The notes below the pieces were generated by a model that worked only from the letters and a program-made list of their open reading frames with translations, searched no databases and was not told the origin of the DNA. From Pseudomonadota bacterium (GTDB lineage Bacteria > Pseudomonadota > Gammaproteobacteria > Steroidobacterales > Steroidobacteraceae): a DNA stretch of 64,000 nt. Positions 54,668-63,839 of the stretch are shown here, piece by piece. Made by a program: the position numbers and the translations under genes. The DNA lies in assembly GCA_016713725.1 (NCBI GenBank), contig JADJOO010000009.1, positions 1 through 64,000 on the forward strand, given 5' to 3'. Numbering within the stretch: the stretch's first letter is position 1; each line of letters starts with the position of its first letter.

Positions 54668-56466
54668 TCAGACAACGTAGCGCAGCGTGGGGCTGCTCTC
54701 GCCGGAGCCGCGGCGCGGACAGGTCGAGCAAGGATCGCCGATGAGCTGATTGGCGTGCCGGATTGCCAGGATCGTGCTGGTGAGCGGGACCCTCTCCTCG
54801 CGGAAAATCGTTGCACCGGTTCGTTCGCTGAGTTTGGTGGTCTCCAACCGTTGCGCGAGGTCTGCACGCACCCCGCACAAGATCACGTCCACGTCGCGAG
54901 CCCGGACACGTTCGACGAACTCCTTGAGCTGGATCATCCCGGCCGCATCCGCATTGCGAGCGCGCTTGAGCCGCAGGATGACCGCGCGCGTGCGCCCATC
55001 GATCCGTTGCTCGATCCGCTCGAAGTGGCTTTCGAGTGCAGCCGATGCACCAAAGAACAATTCGCCCTCGAGCCCGTAGACCAGGAGTCGGTTGCAGCGC
55101 ACGTCGTCCGGAAAGCGCTCCCGGATCATGCCGTCCGGCGTGATGGTGAACTCGGTCAGCAACATGCGTCCTGCGCGCCGCACCGTCAGCAACGACGACA
55201 TCACGACGCCAATCAGGATGCAGAACTCGATCGAGATGGCGACAGCCGAAAGGCCGTCACCCCGATGATCACCGAATCGAAACGCGTCACGCGGAGATGA
55301 TAAAAAAGTCCGCCCCAATCGATCATTTTCCACGCCGAGACGATCAGTATCCCGGCCAGCGCTGCCCGGGGAATCAAGCGGGCGTACGGTGCGAAAGCCA
55401 CCATGATCAGCGCAACCGCCACGGCGGACACGACGCCCGACCACTGCGACACTGCGCCTGCCTGGTGGTTGATCGCCGAGCGCGTCAGCGAGCCCGACCC
55501 CGGCATGCACTGGAAGAAGCTGCCGGTGAAGTTGGCAAGCCCTTCGCTGAGGCACAGCTGGTTCACGTTGAACCGTTGCCGTGTCTGCGCGGCAATCGCC
55601 TTGGACATCGCGATGGCCTCCAGCAGGCCGAGGATGGCGATCGCAAGTGCTCCGCCCGAGAGCTCACGAATCAGCTCGTAGTCGATCGTCGGGAGCGTAG
55701 GTGTCGGCAACCTCGCCGGGATTTCGCCCACGACCCGCACGCCGTTGGCCTCGAGCCCGAACCACGCGACGACGGCAGCCATGGCCAGCACCGTGATGAG
55801 CAACTCGGGCAGCAGGCGCAACCCGAGAAGGTTCTTGAGCCAGCGCAGCCCAAGCACCATCGCCATCGTGGCGAGGCCGATCGACAGCGTCGCCGCGTTG
55901 ACGTCGCCGCCCTGGGTCATCGTCAGCCAGAATCGATAAAGAAAGGTGTCATGCACCCCGCCCATCGATGCCAGTCCCAGCAGGTTCTTCATCTGGTCGA
56001 GAACGAGCAGCGCGGAGGCGCCAAGGGTGAAGCCGATGATGACCGAGTGCGAGATGTACCGGGTGAGATCGCCGAGACGCATCGAGGTGATGACGAGCTG
56101 GATGATGCCCACCATGAATGCGAGCAGCACGGCGGCCTGGATCTTCTCGTCCACGCTGGGAACGATACTGATGACGCTCAGCACCGCGATCGAGATCGCG
56201 TTGGTCGGACCGTTGATGAGTTGCCTGGACGACGCGAAAAGTGCGCCAACAGCGGTCATGATGATCGCGGTGTAGAGGCCGTATTGCGCCGGCAGTCCCG
56301 CGGCCAGCGCGTAGGCCATTGCCTGGGGAACCGCCACGGCAGCGACCGTGATGCCGGCGAGCAGGTCCGCTCGCGCGTCGGTCAATCGATAGTGGCGCAG
56401 CGCATCGAACGCCGGGACAACTCGATATATCCAGGGGGGCCGGTCTTCTTGGGACGTCACAGTCAT
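54668..56466 (-). CDS. SulP family anion permease with STAS domain, frameshifted
   Basis: An inner-membrane transporter for sulphate, bicarbonate or dicarboxylates, about 598 aa. The membrane part opens YRLTDARADLLAGITVAAVAVPQAMAYA and has the SulP signature LINGPTNAISIAVLS, FTGSFFQCMPGSGSLTRSAI and AGAVSQWSGVVSA. Near 55255 one extra base breaks the frame within VIIGVTA-LSAVAISIEF. The next frame continues into the C-terminal STAS domain (LLVYGLEGELFFGASAALES, VILRLKRARNADAAGMIQL). The Ser/Thr usual after DxSG-type STAS loops is altered (NADAAG). Ion specificity cannot be told. Confidence 0.9.
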
Positions 56467-56688
56467 TTCATCTCAGTCACAGGGCGTCAAAATACCAGTG
56501 AGGCCCCTCCTTGTGACCCGACATGTGCAAAGCGCGTCTCATTTTTGACGCTCGGTCCAGGACGAAGATGCCGGCTCGAGGCCCGGCCCGCTCGCGACAA
56601 TCCGTGCGCGGCTTGCACGTTGCCGCCATAAAGGTGCAAATTGTCACCGCGGCCGCGACTTCTGGTCCTCGAACCTGACGGAGAAAGA

Positions 56689-56907
56689 ATGCCGGGCAAG
56701 CCGACGGTTACCTGGGAGCCCCTCAGCCAGCACGGGTTATCCGGGCACTCGGACTGCGTCCTGCTGCGCGCCAGGGTGCCTGGCGGCTGGTTCGTCCTCT
56801 TTCACGAACCCCACGGCCGCGAGAGCGGCTCGCTAACTTTCTACCCGGACCCGAATCACCTGTGGGACGGCGGCTCGCTCGCGCCAGGTGCCAGACCCGT
56901 ACGGTAG
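56689..56907 (+). CDS. Small hypothetical protein
   Basis: A 72-aa reading frame with an ATG preceded by GGAG at a good distance. It contains GWFVLFHEPHGRESGSLTFY and many aromatic residues, as a small beta-rich domain would. No family is recognised. Its end overlaps the convergent gene by 52 bp, so one of the two could be shorter or spurious. Confidence 0.45.
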   Translation: MPGKPTVTWEPLSQHGLSGHSDCVLLRARVPGGWFVLFHEPHGRESGSLTFYPDPNHLWDGGSLAPGARPVR

Positions 56908-57350
56908 GCCCGCCGACGGTCGGGGCGAACACCGCGAGCGTGCCGCTCGCAGTTACGGAGCAGCGCCTCCGGGGTAACTTCAAATTTCGGCAGCAATGCC
57001 AGGGCCGTCGCCCCGTTGTCGGCGATGATCCGTTGTACCTCGCGCTTCTTCAGTCCCCAGGCTTCGCCAACCGTGCGCCACGCCTCCACGGCCTTCACGT
57101 GCATGAGTCGCGTCAGACACAGGTAGTGAATCGCGATTCGAATCGGGTCGGAAGGTCGGCGGGCATGGGACCGCCGGGTGCCGATCAGGTCGGAAACGTC
57201 CTTGCCGTGCAGCAGCGCCGCAAGCACGGCTTCGAGCAGTTCACGCTCGTCCTGCGTTGCAGACTCGGCGTCCGCCGACTTGCACATCGCCCGGATGAAG
57301 TGGCGTTGCTTGTCGACGCCGGTCAGTGCCTGTGAATCGGAGCTTCCCAT
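56856..57350 (-). CDS. Hypothetical helical protein
   Basis: A 164-aa frame starting MGSSDSQALTGVDKQRHFIR. It is mostly helical, with WRTVGEAWGLKKREVQRIIADN, which resembles a helix-turn-helix. The last 25 residues overlap the small gene on the other strand and look less protein-like. The function is unknown; a small DNA-binding protein is possible. Confidence 0.5.
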   Translation of the reverse strand: MGSSDSQALTGVDKQRHFIRAMCKSADAESATQDERELLEAVLAALLHGKDVSDLIGTRRSHARRPSDPIRIAIHYLCLTRLMHVKAVEAWRTVGEAWGLKKREVQRIIADNGATALALLPKFEVTPEALLRNCERHARGVRPDRRRAYRTGLAPGASEPPSHR

Positions 57351-57428
57351 CCCCTGCTATTCTGGACGCAGACAGGTGGCTGGTAGGGGTTCTTTAGATC
57401 ATTTTTGCGTTACGCGTCGCAATATATT

Positions 57429-57476
57429 GATGACATAGCGTCAGGCCGCCTGCAGCGATCGCTCGCTTATGTCATC
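57429..57476. repeat. Long imperfect inverted repeat with inner palindrome
   Basis: GATGACATA at 57429-57437 and TATGTCATC at 57468-57476 are perfect 9-base inverted repeats. The stem can extend by GCG/CGC with one bulged base. The enclosed part contains a second palindrome AGCGATCGCT (57454-57463). It stands in a 265-bp gap between the hypothetical gene and the cytochrome gene, near the AT-rich AATATATTGA. It could be an operator, a terminator or a remnant of a mobile element. Confidence 0.5.
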
Positions 57477-57615
57477 TGACCGGCGCGCCCTCCGCGGCGG
57501 CACTGGCAAGGCGTTCGGGCGCGACCGGCCGCCTCACTAGGTAGATCAGCGAATTGCGGGCTCCCGATTTGAGGGGGAACTTCGCGTGCAACAACGATCA
57601 ATTCGCGGAGTCGTC

Positions 57616-57998
57616 ATGAACACGAAATTCCTGTGTTTTGTCGCCGCTGCTTCCGTCACCCTGCCGCTGCTGGCTGGCTGCCAGCGGTCGACCAGATCAG
57701 CTATGCCAAGGATGTGGCGCCCATTCTCGACAAACACTGCAAGAGCTGCCACGTTGCCGGACAGGCCGGCTACGTCGTGAGCGGTTTCGAACTCGAGAGC
57801 TACGAGACGTTGATGAAGGGCACGCAATACGGACCCGTGGTCCTACCTGGAGATCCTCTGACAAGCGTGCTCGTCATGCTGATCGAGGGGCGCGCGGACC
57901 CGTCGCTGAAGATGCCGCATGGCGAGGCTAAGCCACTCGAGCCGGCGGAGGTTGCGACCATCCGGCAGTGGGTCGAGCAAGGCGCAAAGAACAATTGA
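57616..57998 (+). CDS. Cytochrome c-like lipoprotein, frameshifted
   Basis: A small exported haem protein of the planctomycete-type cytochrome c group. The signal carries a lipobox (TLPLLAGCQR). After a one-base frame change near 57685, the protein continues VDQISYAKDVAPILDKHCKS and has one CxxCH haem site (CKSCH). It ends TIRQWVEQGAKNN, typical of PSCyt1-type domains (residues EVATIRQWV). The Met ligand may be in LKMPHGE. It probably passes electrons in the periplasm; the partner is unknown. Confidence 0.8.
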
Positions 57999-58049
57999 CG
58001 CAAAGCGGGTTGGGCCGGGCCCGGCGACACGGCCCAACGGAGGACCACG

Positions 58050-59312
58050 TCAGTTCCGTTTCACGCCCTCGTTCTTCAGGGCCTCGAGCCCCGCCAGGTC
58101 GAGGCTTGCAACGGCTGTCTTGAGCTCAGCGATGCTCGAGGCCTCGCCGCTTAACTTGACCGAGAACCGCTCGCCCAGCACGGTCGAGTATTCGCCGCTC
58201 TTCCGCTCCCTGTCCCACTCCTCGTGGACGAGCCGTCCGTCCTGCTTGTAGGTCTTCTCGTAGCCCTGGTCCGTTTCCCGCTCCTGCTCGCCGGCAGCCC
58301 AGCCGGCAAACGCCATCATTCCTTTCATGCTGCCCATATCGACGATCTCGAGGCGCAGTGAACGCCCCGAATCGTCCGCGTACGTCCCGCGTGCCTCGCT
58401 GACCTGCATCCCCATGGCATTGTTACGTTCGGCCGATATCTCCGTCCGCTTGAGACCGGCAAGGGACTCCGGCACGAAGGGCTTGATCCGATCGGGTGCC
58501 AGCGATTCGACCTGGTCGCCCCCGCCCGCCACCGCCGACAGGATCTCTCCGGCCGCCTCGCGCTGCGCATTCACGTCGCCGGACTTCTGCGCGGCTTCCA
58601 TCTTCTTGCCCGCCTCCTCCGCCTGCCGCGCGATGGACTCCAGCTTACCCATGGGACTGTCCTCGTCGAAGCCACCACCGTCACGGGAGTCGCTGACGCC
58701 GGGCGAACCTGCACCGCGCATGGCGCCGCCAACGCCAACGATGCCGCCCACCGCGAAGCTGATCAGCCAGCTCAGGACGATCGCGATGACGAAAGTGACT
58801 GCGGTGTAGCCAGCGGCCTTCTCAGGCGGACATTTCATGGTCTGCGGCAGGCCGAGATAGAGCAGATAGATGCCGTAGACGCCGCCTGCCAGCAAAACAA
58901 GCATCGAAACCCAAGGCAGGACCTGGCCGATACCGGCAATCCAACTGGCCGTCGAGGCGTAGACCACTGCCTTGAAGGCCTGCACGCTGTTCTTCTGGCC
59001 ACCGAACTTGGGAGCCAGTGCGTCGACGATCAGTGACAGGACGTACACGGACGCAAGCCCCAGCACGTAGCTCATGATCATGCCGCTGAGTCCCGCACCG
59101 ATGCCGGCGCGATACGTCCCGAGGAACGGCAGGTTGATACCGATGACGCTGTATTTCAGGAAGCCGAACACCGCGGGAATCGCGGCCAGGAACAGCACGT
59201 AGTCCTTGTAGATGCCCCCGATCGTCGCAGGGTCGGCGGCGATGACGGGCCACTCGGTGCGCGGCGTTCCCAGGATGGCCTTGACGCGTGCAATCTGCTT
59301 GCTGAGGTCCAT
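58050..59312 (-). CDS. Yip1-domain membrane protein with C-terminal lipid/ligand-type domain
   Basis: A 420-aa protein. Residues 1-205 form a Yip1 domain with about five spans, opening ARVKAILGTPRTEWPVIAAD and including YVLGLASVYVLSLIVDALAP. A charged linker (residues 215-275) contains a predicted coiled coil. The C-terminal 130 residues look soluble, with SAERNNAMGMQVSEARGTYA and LRLEIVDMGSMKGMMAFAGWA. Its function is unknown. The soluble part resembles periplasmic domains that bind small molecules, but this is only by pattern. Confidence 0.8.
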   Translation of the reverse strand: MDLSKQIARVKAILGTPRTEWPVIAADPATIGGIYKDYVLFLAAIPAVFGFLKYSVIGINLPFLGTYRAGIGAGLSGMIMSYVLGLASVYVLSLIVDALAPKFGGQKNSVQAFKAVVYASTASWIAGIGQVLPWVSMLVLLAGGVYGIYLLYLGLPQTMKCPPEKAAGYTAVTFVIAIVLSWLISFAVGGIVGVGGAMRGAGSPGVSDSRDGGGFDEDSPMGKLESIARQAEEAGKKMEAAQKSGDVNAQREAAGEILSAVAGGGDQVESLAPDRIKPFVPESLAGLKRTEISAERNNAMGMQVSEARGTYADDSGRSLRLEIVDMGSMKGMMAFAGWAAGEQERETDQGYEKTYKQDGRLVHEEWDRERKSGEYSTVLGERFSVKLSGEASSIAELKTAVASLDLAGLEALKNEGVKRN

Positions 59313-59476
59313 GATCGCTTCCCCCTTTCGACGATGACGGCCCGAGGCGCGATCTTGCTCTCCTTGATCGTGCGCAACAAGCAGCAGGTCGTCTCCTGCA
59401 CTGCCGCAGGCGTATGCTGACGGCAGCGAGCCGCGCTCCTGCGGCCTGCACGTCGTAACACAGGGGAGTGAGCACG

Positions 59477-59701
59477 ATGGCGAAGAAGAAATCAGACAGT
59501 GGCGTGTATCGCGTCACCGAGATCATCGGCACGAGCACGGTGTCCTGGGAGGACGCGGCGACCAGTGCCGTGGAGACGGCAGCGAAATCGCTACGTGACC
59601 TGCGCGTTGCCGAGGTCAGCAAGCTCGACATGAAAGTCGAGGACGGCAAGGTCGTCGCGTACCGAGCGCGAGTTTCGCTGTCCTTCAAATACGAAGCGTG
59701 A
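59477..59701 (+). CDS. Dodecin
   Basis: A 74-aa flavin-storing protein that forms a hollow dodecamer. Typical are YRVTEIIGTSTVSWEDAATS, AVETAAKSLRDLRVAEVSKL and VEDGKVVAYRARVSLSFKYE. Position 25 has the flavin-stacking Trp (SWEDA). GGGGAG lies 8 bp before the ATG, favouring this start over a GTG three codons earlier. Confidence 0.93.
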   Translation: MAKKKSDSGVYRVTEIIGTSTVSWEDAATSAVETAAKSLRDLRVAEVSKLDMKVEDGKVVAYRARVSLSFKYEA

Positions 59702-59770
59702 CGGCAGGATCTCGACGCCGACGATGTCGTCGCTGCCGCGGATCAGCAACGCGGCGCGACGACCCCGGTC

Positions 59771-60022
59771 CTACTCGGCCTTGAGGCCCCGAATTCGGCG
59801 CCGCAGTGCGAGGAGCGCAGCCTCCTCCCAGCCGGACTGGTTCGGTGCGTCCACACTAGACTTGGTGTCGACTGACAGGGATTCGACATGGCGCTCGACC
59901 CGCTTGAGCACGATGGTCTCCCAGTCCGTGGATCCCACGTCCCCTCGCGGTTGCCCGCGCCGCTCGACCGGTGCGTCGCAAGTCGGTTCTTTGAACTTCT
60001 TCTGCCTGGGCACTGCGCTCAC
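59771..60022 (-). CDS. Small hypothetical protein
   Basis: An 83-aa frame with a GTG start behind GGAGG. It is highly charged: RQKKFKEPTCDAPVERRGQP, then WETIVLKRVERHVESLSVDT and WEEAALLALRRRIRGLKAE. No family is recognised. The region has no better alternative gene. Confidence 0.4.
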   Translation of the reverse strand: MSAVPRQKKFKEPTCDAPVERRGQPRGDVGSTDWETIVLKRVERHVESLSVDTKSSVDAPNQSGWEEAALLALRRRIRGLKAE

Positions 60023-60273
60023 CCTCCCGTACTCGCAAAAGAATAGGCCCGCACGCCAACCGCGGCTGCGACGGCCGTCACATCGGGAGGGAGTGCCAAT
60101 GCGGGCAGGAACCAAAACCCCAGGATCGGCGGGGGTCTTTGTCATGGACCAATTCCAGCAGAGGACAGGATTATGTCGCATCCCCCGCAGGCCCATTGAA
60201 GCGGCGAGTACGATCAAGAGACGGTCGCAACCGGATCGATGATCAACGAACAACAGGGGAAACGGGGTGCAAA

Positions 60274-61104
60274 ATGAAACGTACTAATGGATCTCTTGCG
60301 TTGGCTGGCGTGACGCTAGTCGCCGCGCAACTTCTGTTGGCTGGCACAGCCCAGGCACATCATCCCGAGATCTCGGCGGTCGCCGTGTGCGACCAGAATA
60401 ACGATCTCGTGATCCAGTACACGTCCACTGCGTGGGCGTCTTCTAACCCCGCAAAACGAACGAATCCTCAGATCGACATTCTCGTCAATAACGTGAAGGT
60501 CAGTCAGGGCGCATACGCGGACCCGGCCTACTCTTTTTCCGGCTCCGTCGCCGCGCCTGCCGGGTCATCGGCGACCGTGACCGCGCTGGCCGTGGGTGTG
60601 TGGGGCGATGGGTTCGCAGGAGGACAGTCATCGTCAGTCACGGTGACCTACCCGACAGAAGCCTGCACGCAGCCGAGTCTCGGCCGCTTCACGGGTGGCG
60701 GTCACCAGATCAGGATCACCGATCAAGTCAAGGTGACCCGTGGCCTCACCCTCCACTGCGACCTGCTGTTGTCGAACAACCTGCAGGTCAACTGGCTGGG
60801 AAACAAGTTCCACATGACCGAGCACCTGCAGACGGTTTCGTGCACGGACGATCCGAACATCATCCAGGCCCCGCCGCCGGCACCGCTGGACACGATGGTC
60901 GGCGTCGGTACTGGCCGATATAACGGCGTCGCCGGCTACACGATCGAGTTCACGCTGGTGGATGCCGGCGAGCCAGGCGGGTCCGACCAGGCGGCAATGA
61001 AGATCTTCCAGACGTCCAATCCGGGCAACGTCGTGCTGGACATTCCGCTGCAGCAGTTGACGGGAGGCAACCTGCAGGCTCACTACGACCAGCCGCACAA
61101 GTAG
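60274..61104 (+). CDS. Exported protein of unknown function
   Basis: A 276-aa protein with a signal peptide (LALAGVTLVAAQLLLAGTAQA, cut after AQA) and a mature start HHPEISAVAVCDQNNDL. The first domain looks like an immunoglobulin-type sandwich. The second has FTGGGHQIRITDQVKVTRGL and LHCDLLLSNNLQVNWLGNKF, a pattern with paired Cys (TLHCD, VSCTDD) that recurs in secreted actinobacterial and proteobacterial proteins. The ribosome site is weak (ACGGGG). No catalytic site is seen. Confidence 0.7.
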   Translation: MKRTNGSLALAGVTLVAAQLLLAGTAQAHHPEISAVAVCDQNNDLVIQYTSTAWASSNPAKRTNPQIDILVNNVKVSQGAYADPAYSFSGSVAAPAGSSATVTALAVGVWGDGFAGGQSSSVTVTYPTEACTQPSLGRFTGGGHQIRITDQVKVTRGLTLHCDLLLSNNLQVNWLGNKFHMTEHLQTVSCTDDPNIIQAPPPAPLDTMVGVGTGRYNGVAGYTIEFTLVDAGEPGGSDQAAMKIFQTSNPGNVVLDIPLQQLTGGNLQAHYDQPHK

Positions 61105-61456
61105 TCGATTTGCAGATCAGCTGCGATTTGCCGCCAGCGATCTCGAGCGAGTCAGCAGTGAAGGCGGTGTTCCAGCGATGGGACACCGCCTTCTGCATTC
61201 TGCGATCCATGCAATGCGATGATGCTGACCGAGCAGATCGGCGGCGCCACGGTTTGTTGCATCCTTTCCGTAGCTTACAGATCAGAACTCGACCAACCTG
61301 CAGGATATCTCCAGGACTGCGCTCAGGCTTGATCGAACCGATCGAGATATCTGCTGGACCTGCACGGACTCATGGCCTACAAAGATGTTCCTGCCTTGCG
61401 GCACACATTGCACCGACACCATGGGTTTGCAGTTATTCAAAGGCGAGACCAGTGCA
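61105..61456 (+). promoter_or_regulatory. Non-coding gap with terminator and inverted repeats
   Basis: No gene is supported in these 350 bases. A hairpin terminator lies at 61160-61193. GATATCTC (61304-61311) and GAGATATC (61344-61351) are perfect inverted repeats 32 bases apart, flanked by TGCAGG and CCTGCA. They may be a regulatory site for the kinase gene. No clear -35/-10 pair is visible. Confidence 0.4.
61160..61193 (+). terminator. Hairpin after the exported-protein gene
   Basis: GAAGGCGGTGTTCC and GGGACACCGCCTTC form a 14-bp stem with one G-T wobble and a 6-base loop. Only a few T follow (CTGCATTCT), so it may need Rho, or act as an mRNA 3' end stabiliser. Confidence 0.65.
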
Positions 61457-62703
61457 ATGGCCGAGCCGGACCGTGACATCACAAGTCCGCTGCCGCCTGA
61501 GCTGACCGACCACGCCTCGAGCGCTGCATTGCCGTCGCTGAAGACGGCGTCGTGGCATTCCGACCCGGTCGCCCGGGTTTCTACCGGGCCCGCTGCAGGC
61601 CCTGGAACCGTGCTGCGTCAGCGCTATGTGCTCGAGCAGGAGCTTGGCAGCGGTGGCATGGGCACCGTGTACCGGGCGCTGGACCGCAACAAGGAAGACC
61701 TCCCGCCGCCGCATCGTTACGTGGCCGTCAAAGTGTTGCGCGAAGAGTTCGCGCATCGTCCGGATGCGCTGCAGGCACTGCGTCGCGAGGCGCACCAGTC
61801 GCAGGCGCTGTCCCATCCAGGCATCGTCAACGTCTTCGACTTCGATCGCGACGGCGACGTGTACTTCATCACGATGGAGCTGCTCGAGGGCGAGCTGCTG
61901 AGCGATCTGATCCAGCGTATGCGGCCCGGCAAGCTGACGCGCCAGGCGGCGACCGACATCCTGCGCGACCTCGGCAACGCAGTCGCGTACGCGCACTCGC
62001 GCGGTGTACTGCACATGGATCTCAAGCCCGGCAACGTGATGATCACGACGCAGGGTGACGTACGCGTGCTGGATTTTGGCCTCGCGCATCCGCACGTGAC
62101 GGAGCCATGGATATCGGATCACCCGCCTCCGTTCCATGCGGCCACACCGACGTATGCGAGCTGCGAACAGTTGGACGGTGCCGCTCCGGATGTCCCGCGA
62201 CGATGTATTCAGCCTGGCCTGCGTCGCATACGAGCTCTTGAGTGGAGAGCACCCGTTCGGACGATGTTCAGCCCGGGAAGCGCGCGACCAGGGCCAGCGG
62301 CCGCGCCGTATTCGCGGCCTGTCGCGGAGGGAGTGGCGGGCGCTCCGCCAGGGCCTCGCCTGGACCAGGGGCGATCGGCCACGCAGCGTCGCCGATCTGC
62401 TCGACGGGCTCGGCCTCGTGGCAACACCGCAGCCTGCCCATCCGAGGCAAAGGTTCGAGCGGCAACCCGTGCGACACGGCATTTCCGCGCTGGTGGCTGG
62501 CGGTCGTGGGCCTCGGCATCCTCGCGGTCGGGCTCTATGTCGCCTGGGGGCGGCTGGCACCTGACAGCGTTCCTGGAATACTGCCCGATGAAATTGCGCG
62601 CCCGTCGCCGCGCGAGGAACCGCCGCAGGCAATCGCTGCAGCAGCCGATTCCACTGCCGTGGAATCCACGCCGGCCGAGCCCGAACTCTCCGATTCCTGG
62701 TGA
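61457..62703 (+). CDS. Ser/Thr protein kinase with one transmembrane span, frameshifted
   Basis: A Hanks-type kinase. The glycine loop is LGSGGMGTVYRALD (62-75), the catalytic Lys is in YVAVKVLRE (Lys92), the catalytic loop is HMDLKPGNVM (Asp188, with Met in place of the usual Arg), and DFG is at 206-208. Near 62190 an extra C breaks the frame, and correction gives RDDVFSLACVAYELLSGEHPFG. Near 62480 a second shift leads into the transmembrane span (WWLAVVGLGILAVGLYVAWG). An Ala/Pro/Glu-rich linker follows to a stop at 62703. The Calx-beta frame starts inside this stop, so the two may be one protein. ATG at 61457 is preferred over starts at 61385 or 61421. Confidence 0.8.
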
Positions 62704-63131
62704 CCGCCGAGGATCTTGTTCCACCGGACTTCGCCGCAGCCATTGCGCGGACGGTGGCGCCGACACCGGTCATCGCGACCGCGACTGGTCCCGGGCGGCT
62801 GGGGTTCGAAGCGGACACGATCACGGTCAGCGAGTCTGCAGGGGTGGTGCCGTTGCGCGTGGTGCGCCGCGGCGGCGCCGCGGGCACGGTCTCGTTCGGC
62901 TGGAGAACCATCGACGACAGCGCGGTGGCCGACCGCGACTATGCCGGACTCGGCACGGTCCAGGGATCCATCGGACCCGGTGAGACGAGCAAGACACTCC
63001 TCATTCCGATCGTTTCCGACGCGGTCAGGGAGTCGACCGAACTGTTCGACGTTGTCATCGAGGACCCGACCGCTGGCGCAACGCTCGGCAACATCACACA
63101 GATCACCGTCATCATCGTGGACGATGACTGA
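62700..63131 (+). CDS. Calx-beta domain, probable extracytoplasmic end of the kinase
   Basis: A 143-aa frame with one Calx-beta domain: LGFEADTITVSESAGVVPLR, TVSFGWRTIDDSAVADRDYA, GLGTVQGSIGPGETSKTLLI and a final VTVIIVDDD-type calcium end (TQITVIIVDDD). It has no signal peptide of its own and follows the kinase linker directly. A GTG at 62700 overlaps the kinase stop (GTGA), so a separate coupled gene is possible. A third indel at about 62690 joining it to the kinase is more likely, placing a calcium-binding domain outside the membrane as sensor. Confidence 0.7.
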   Translation: MTAEDLVPPDFAAAIARTVAPTPVIATATGPGRLGFEADTITVSESAGVVPLRVVRRGGAAGTVSFGWRTIDDSAVADRDYAGLGTVQGSIGPGETSKTLLIPIVSDAVRESTELFDVVIEDPTAGATLGNITQITVIIVDDD

Positions 63132-63194
63132 ACCGGTGCGCGGCATAAGACCGCGCGATTCCACGACGTCGTCAGCTTTCCGGCACCGGACGAC

Positions 63195-63839
63195 TCAGCC
63201 TTCCCCCCGCGCGTTCACCCATGCCACCAACTCGCCCCGGACCTCGGCAACGGCTTGATCGAACGCCTCGGCGCTGGCGCCCACACGATTCTCGCTGGCG
63301 GTAACGGCCGCCGTGAAGCTGCGGTCACTTACGACGACCCGATCCTGTGTGCGATCCAGTGCTGCATGCACCTCCACCACGATCGTCGGCGCGACGGCCT
63401 GGCCACGGTCGTAGCGAACTTCGAACGTTCGCACGTCGAGCTTGAGCACATAGTCGCTGCGCGCAATCTCTGCGCGGTCGACCAGGCGAGCCGGACCGTG
63501 GTCTGCATCGAAGGTGCGTTGCAGGGCCGAGTCGAACAGGGCCACCGACGAGGTCACCCAGCGCGCGTCCTTGATGTAGGCCGCTTGCGTGCCGGTGACG
63601 GTCAGGATGCGGTCACCGGCGGCCGCGCGATCGAAGCCCGTAGCCACCAGCAGGACGCCGAAGCCTGGCTCGCCTGACGCCACCTCCTGCAACTGCGGCG
63701 TCGTGGCGCCGAAGCGATAGAGCTGGGCCGGGTCCGTCTTCGGGAAGAGCGAAATGCAGCCAGCCAGCAGGCTCGTCGCGGCGACCAGCATTGCGCCGCG
63801 GGTCATGGACTGCAAGACAGTGGACCACGGGGCGATCAT
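63195..63839 (-). CDS. PqiC-like ABC-transport auxiliary lipoprotein
   Basis: A 214-aa outer-membrane lipoprotein of the PqiC/ABC_trans_aux type. The lipobox is SLLAGCISLF. Then come AQLYRFGATTP (the xxYxLxxxxP opening), GTQAAYIKDARWVTSSVALF (the W motif) and a C-terminal part SFTAAVTASENRVGASAEAF with FDQAVAEVRGELVAWV. These proteins pair with MCE-domain proteins to move lipids across the periplasm. The ATG overlaps the upstream MCE stop by 4 bp; ATG at 63806 is an alternative. Confidence 0.88.
   Translation of the reverse strand: MIAPWSTVLQSMTRGAMLVAATSLLAGCISLFPKTDPAQLYRFGATTPQLQEVASGEPGFGVLLVATGFDRAAAGDRILTVTGTQAAYIKDARWVTSSVALFDSALQRTFDADHGPARLVDRAEIARSDYVLKLDVRTFEVRYDRGQAVAPTIVVEVHAALDRTQDRVVVSDRSFTAAVTASENRVGASAEAFDQAVAEVRGELVAWVNARGEG

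Noticed and set aside
57429..57476. attC-like integron site
   Set aside because: No RYYYAAC/GTTRRRY core sites at the ends and no integrase in the window.
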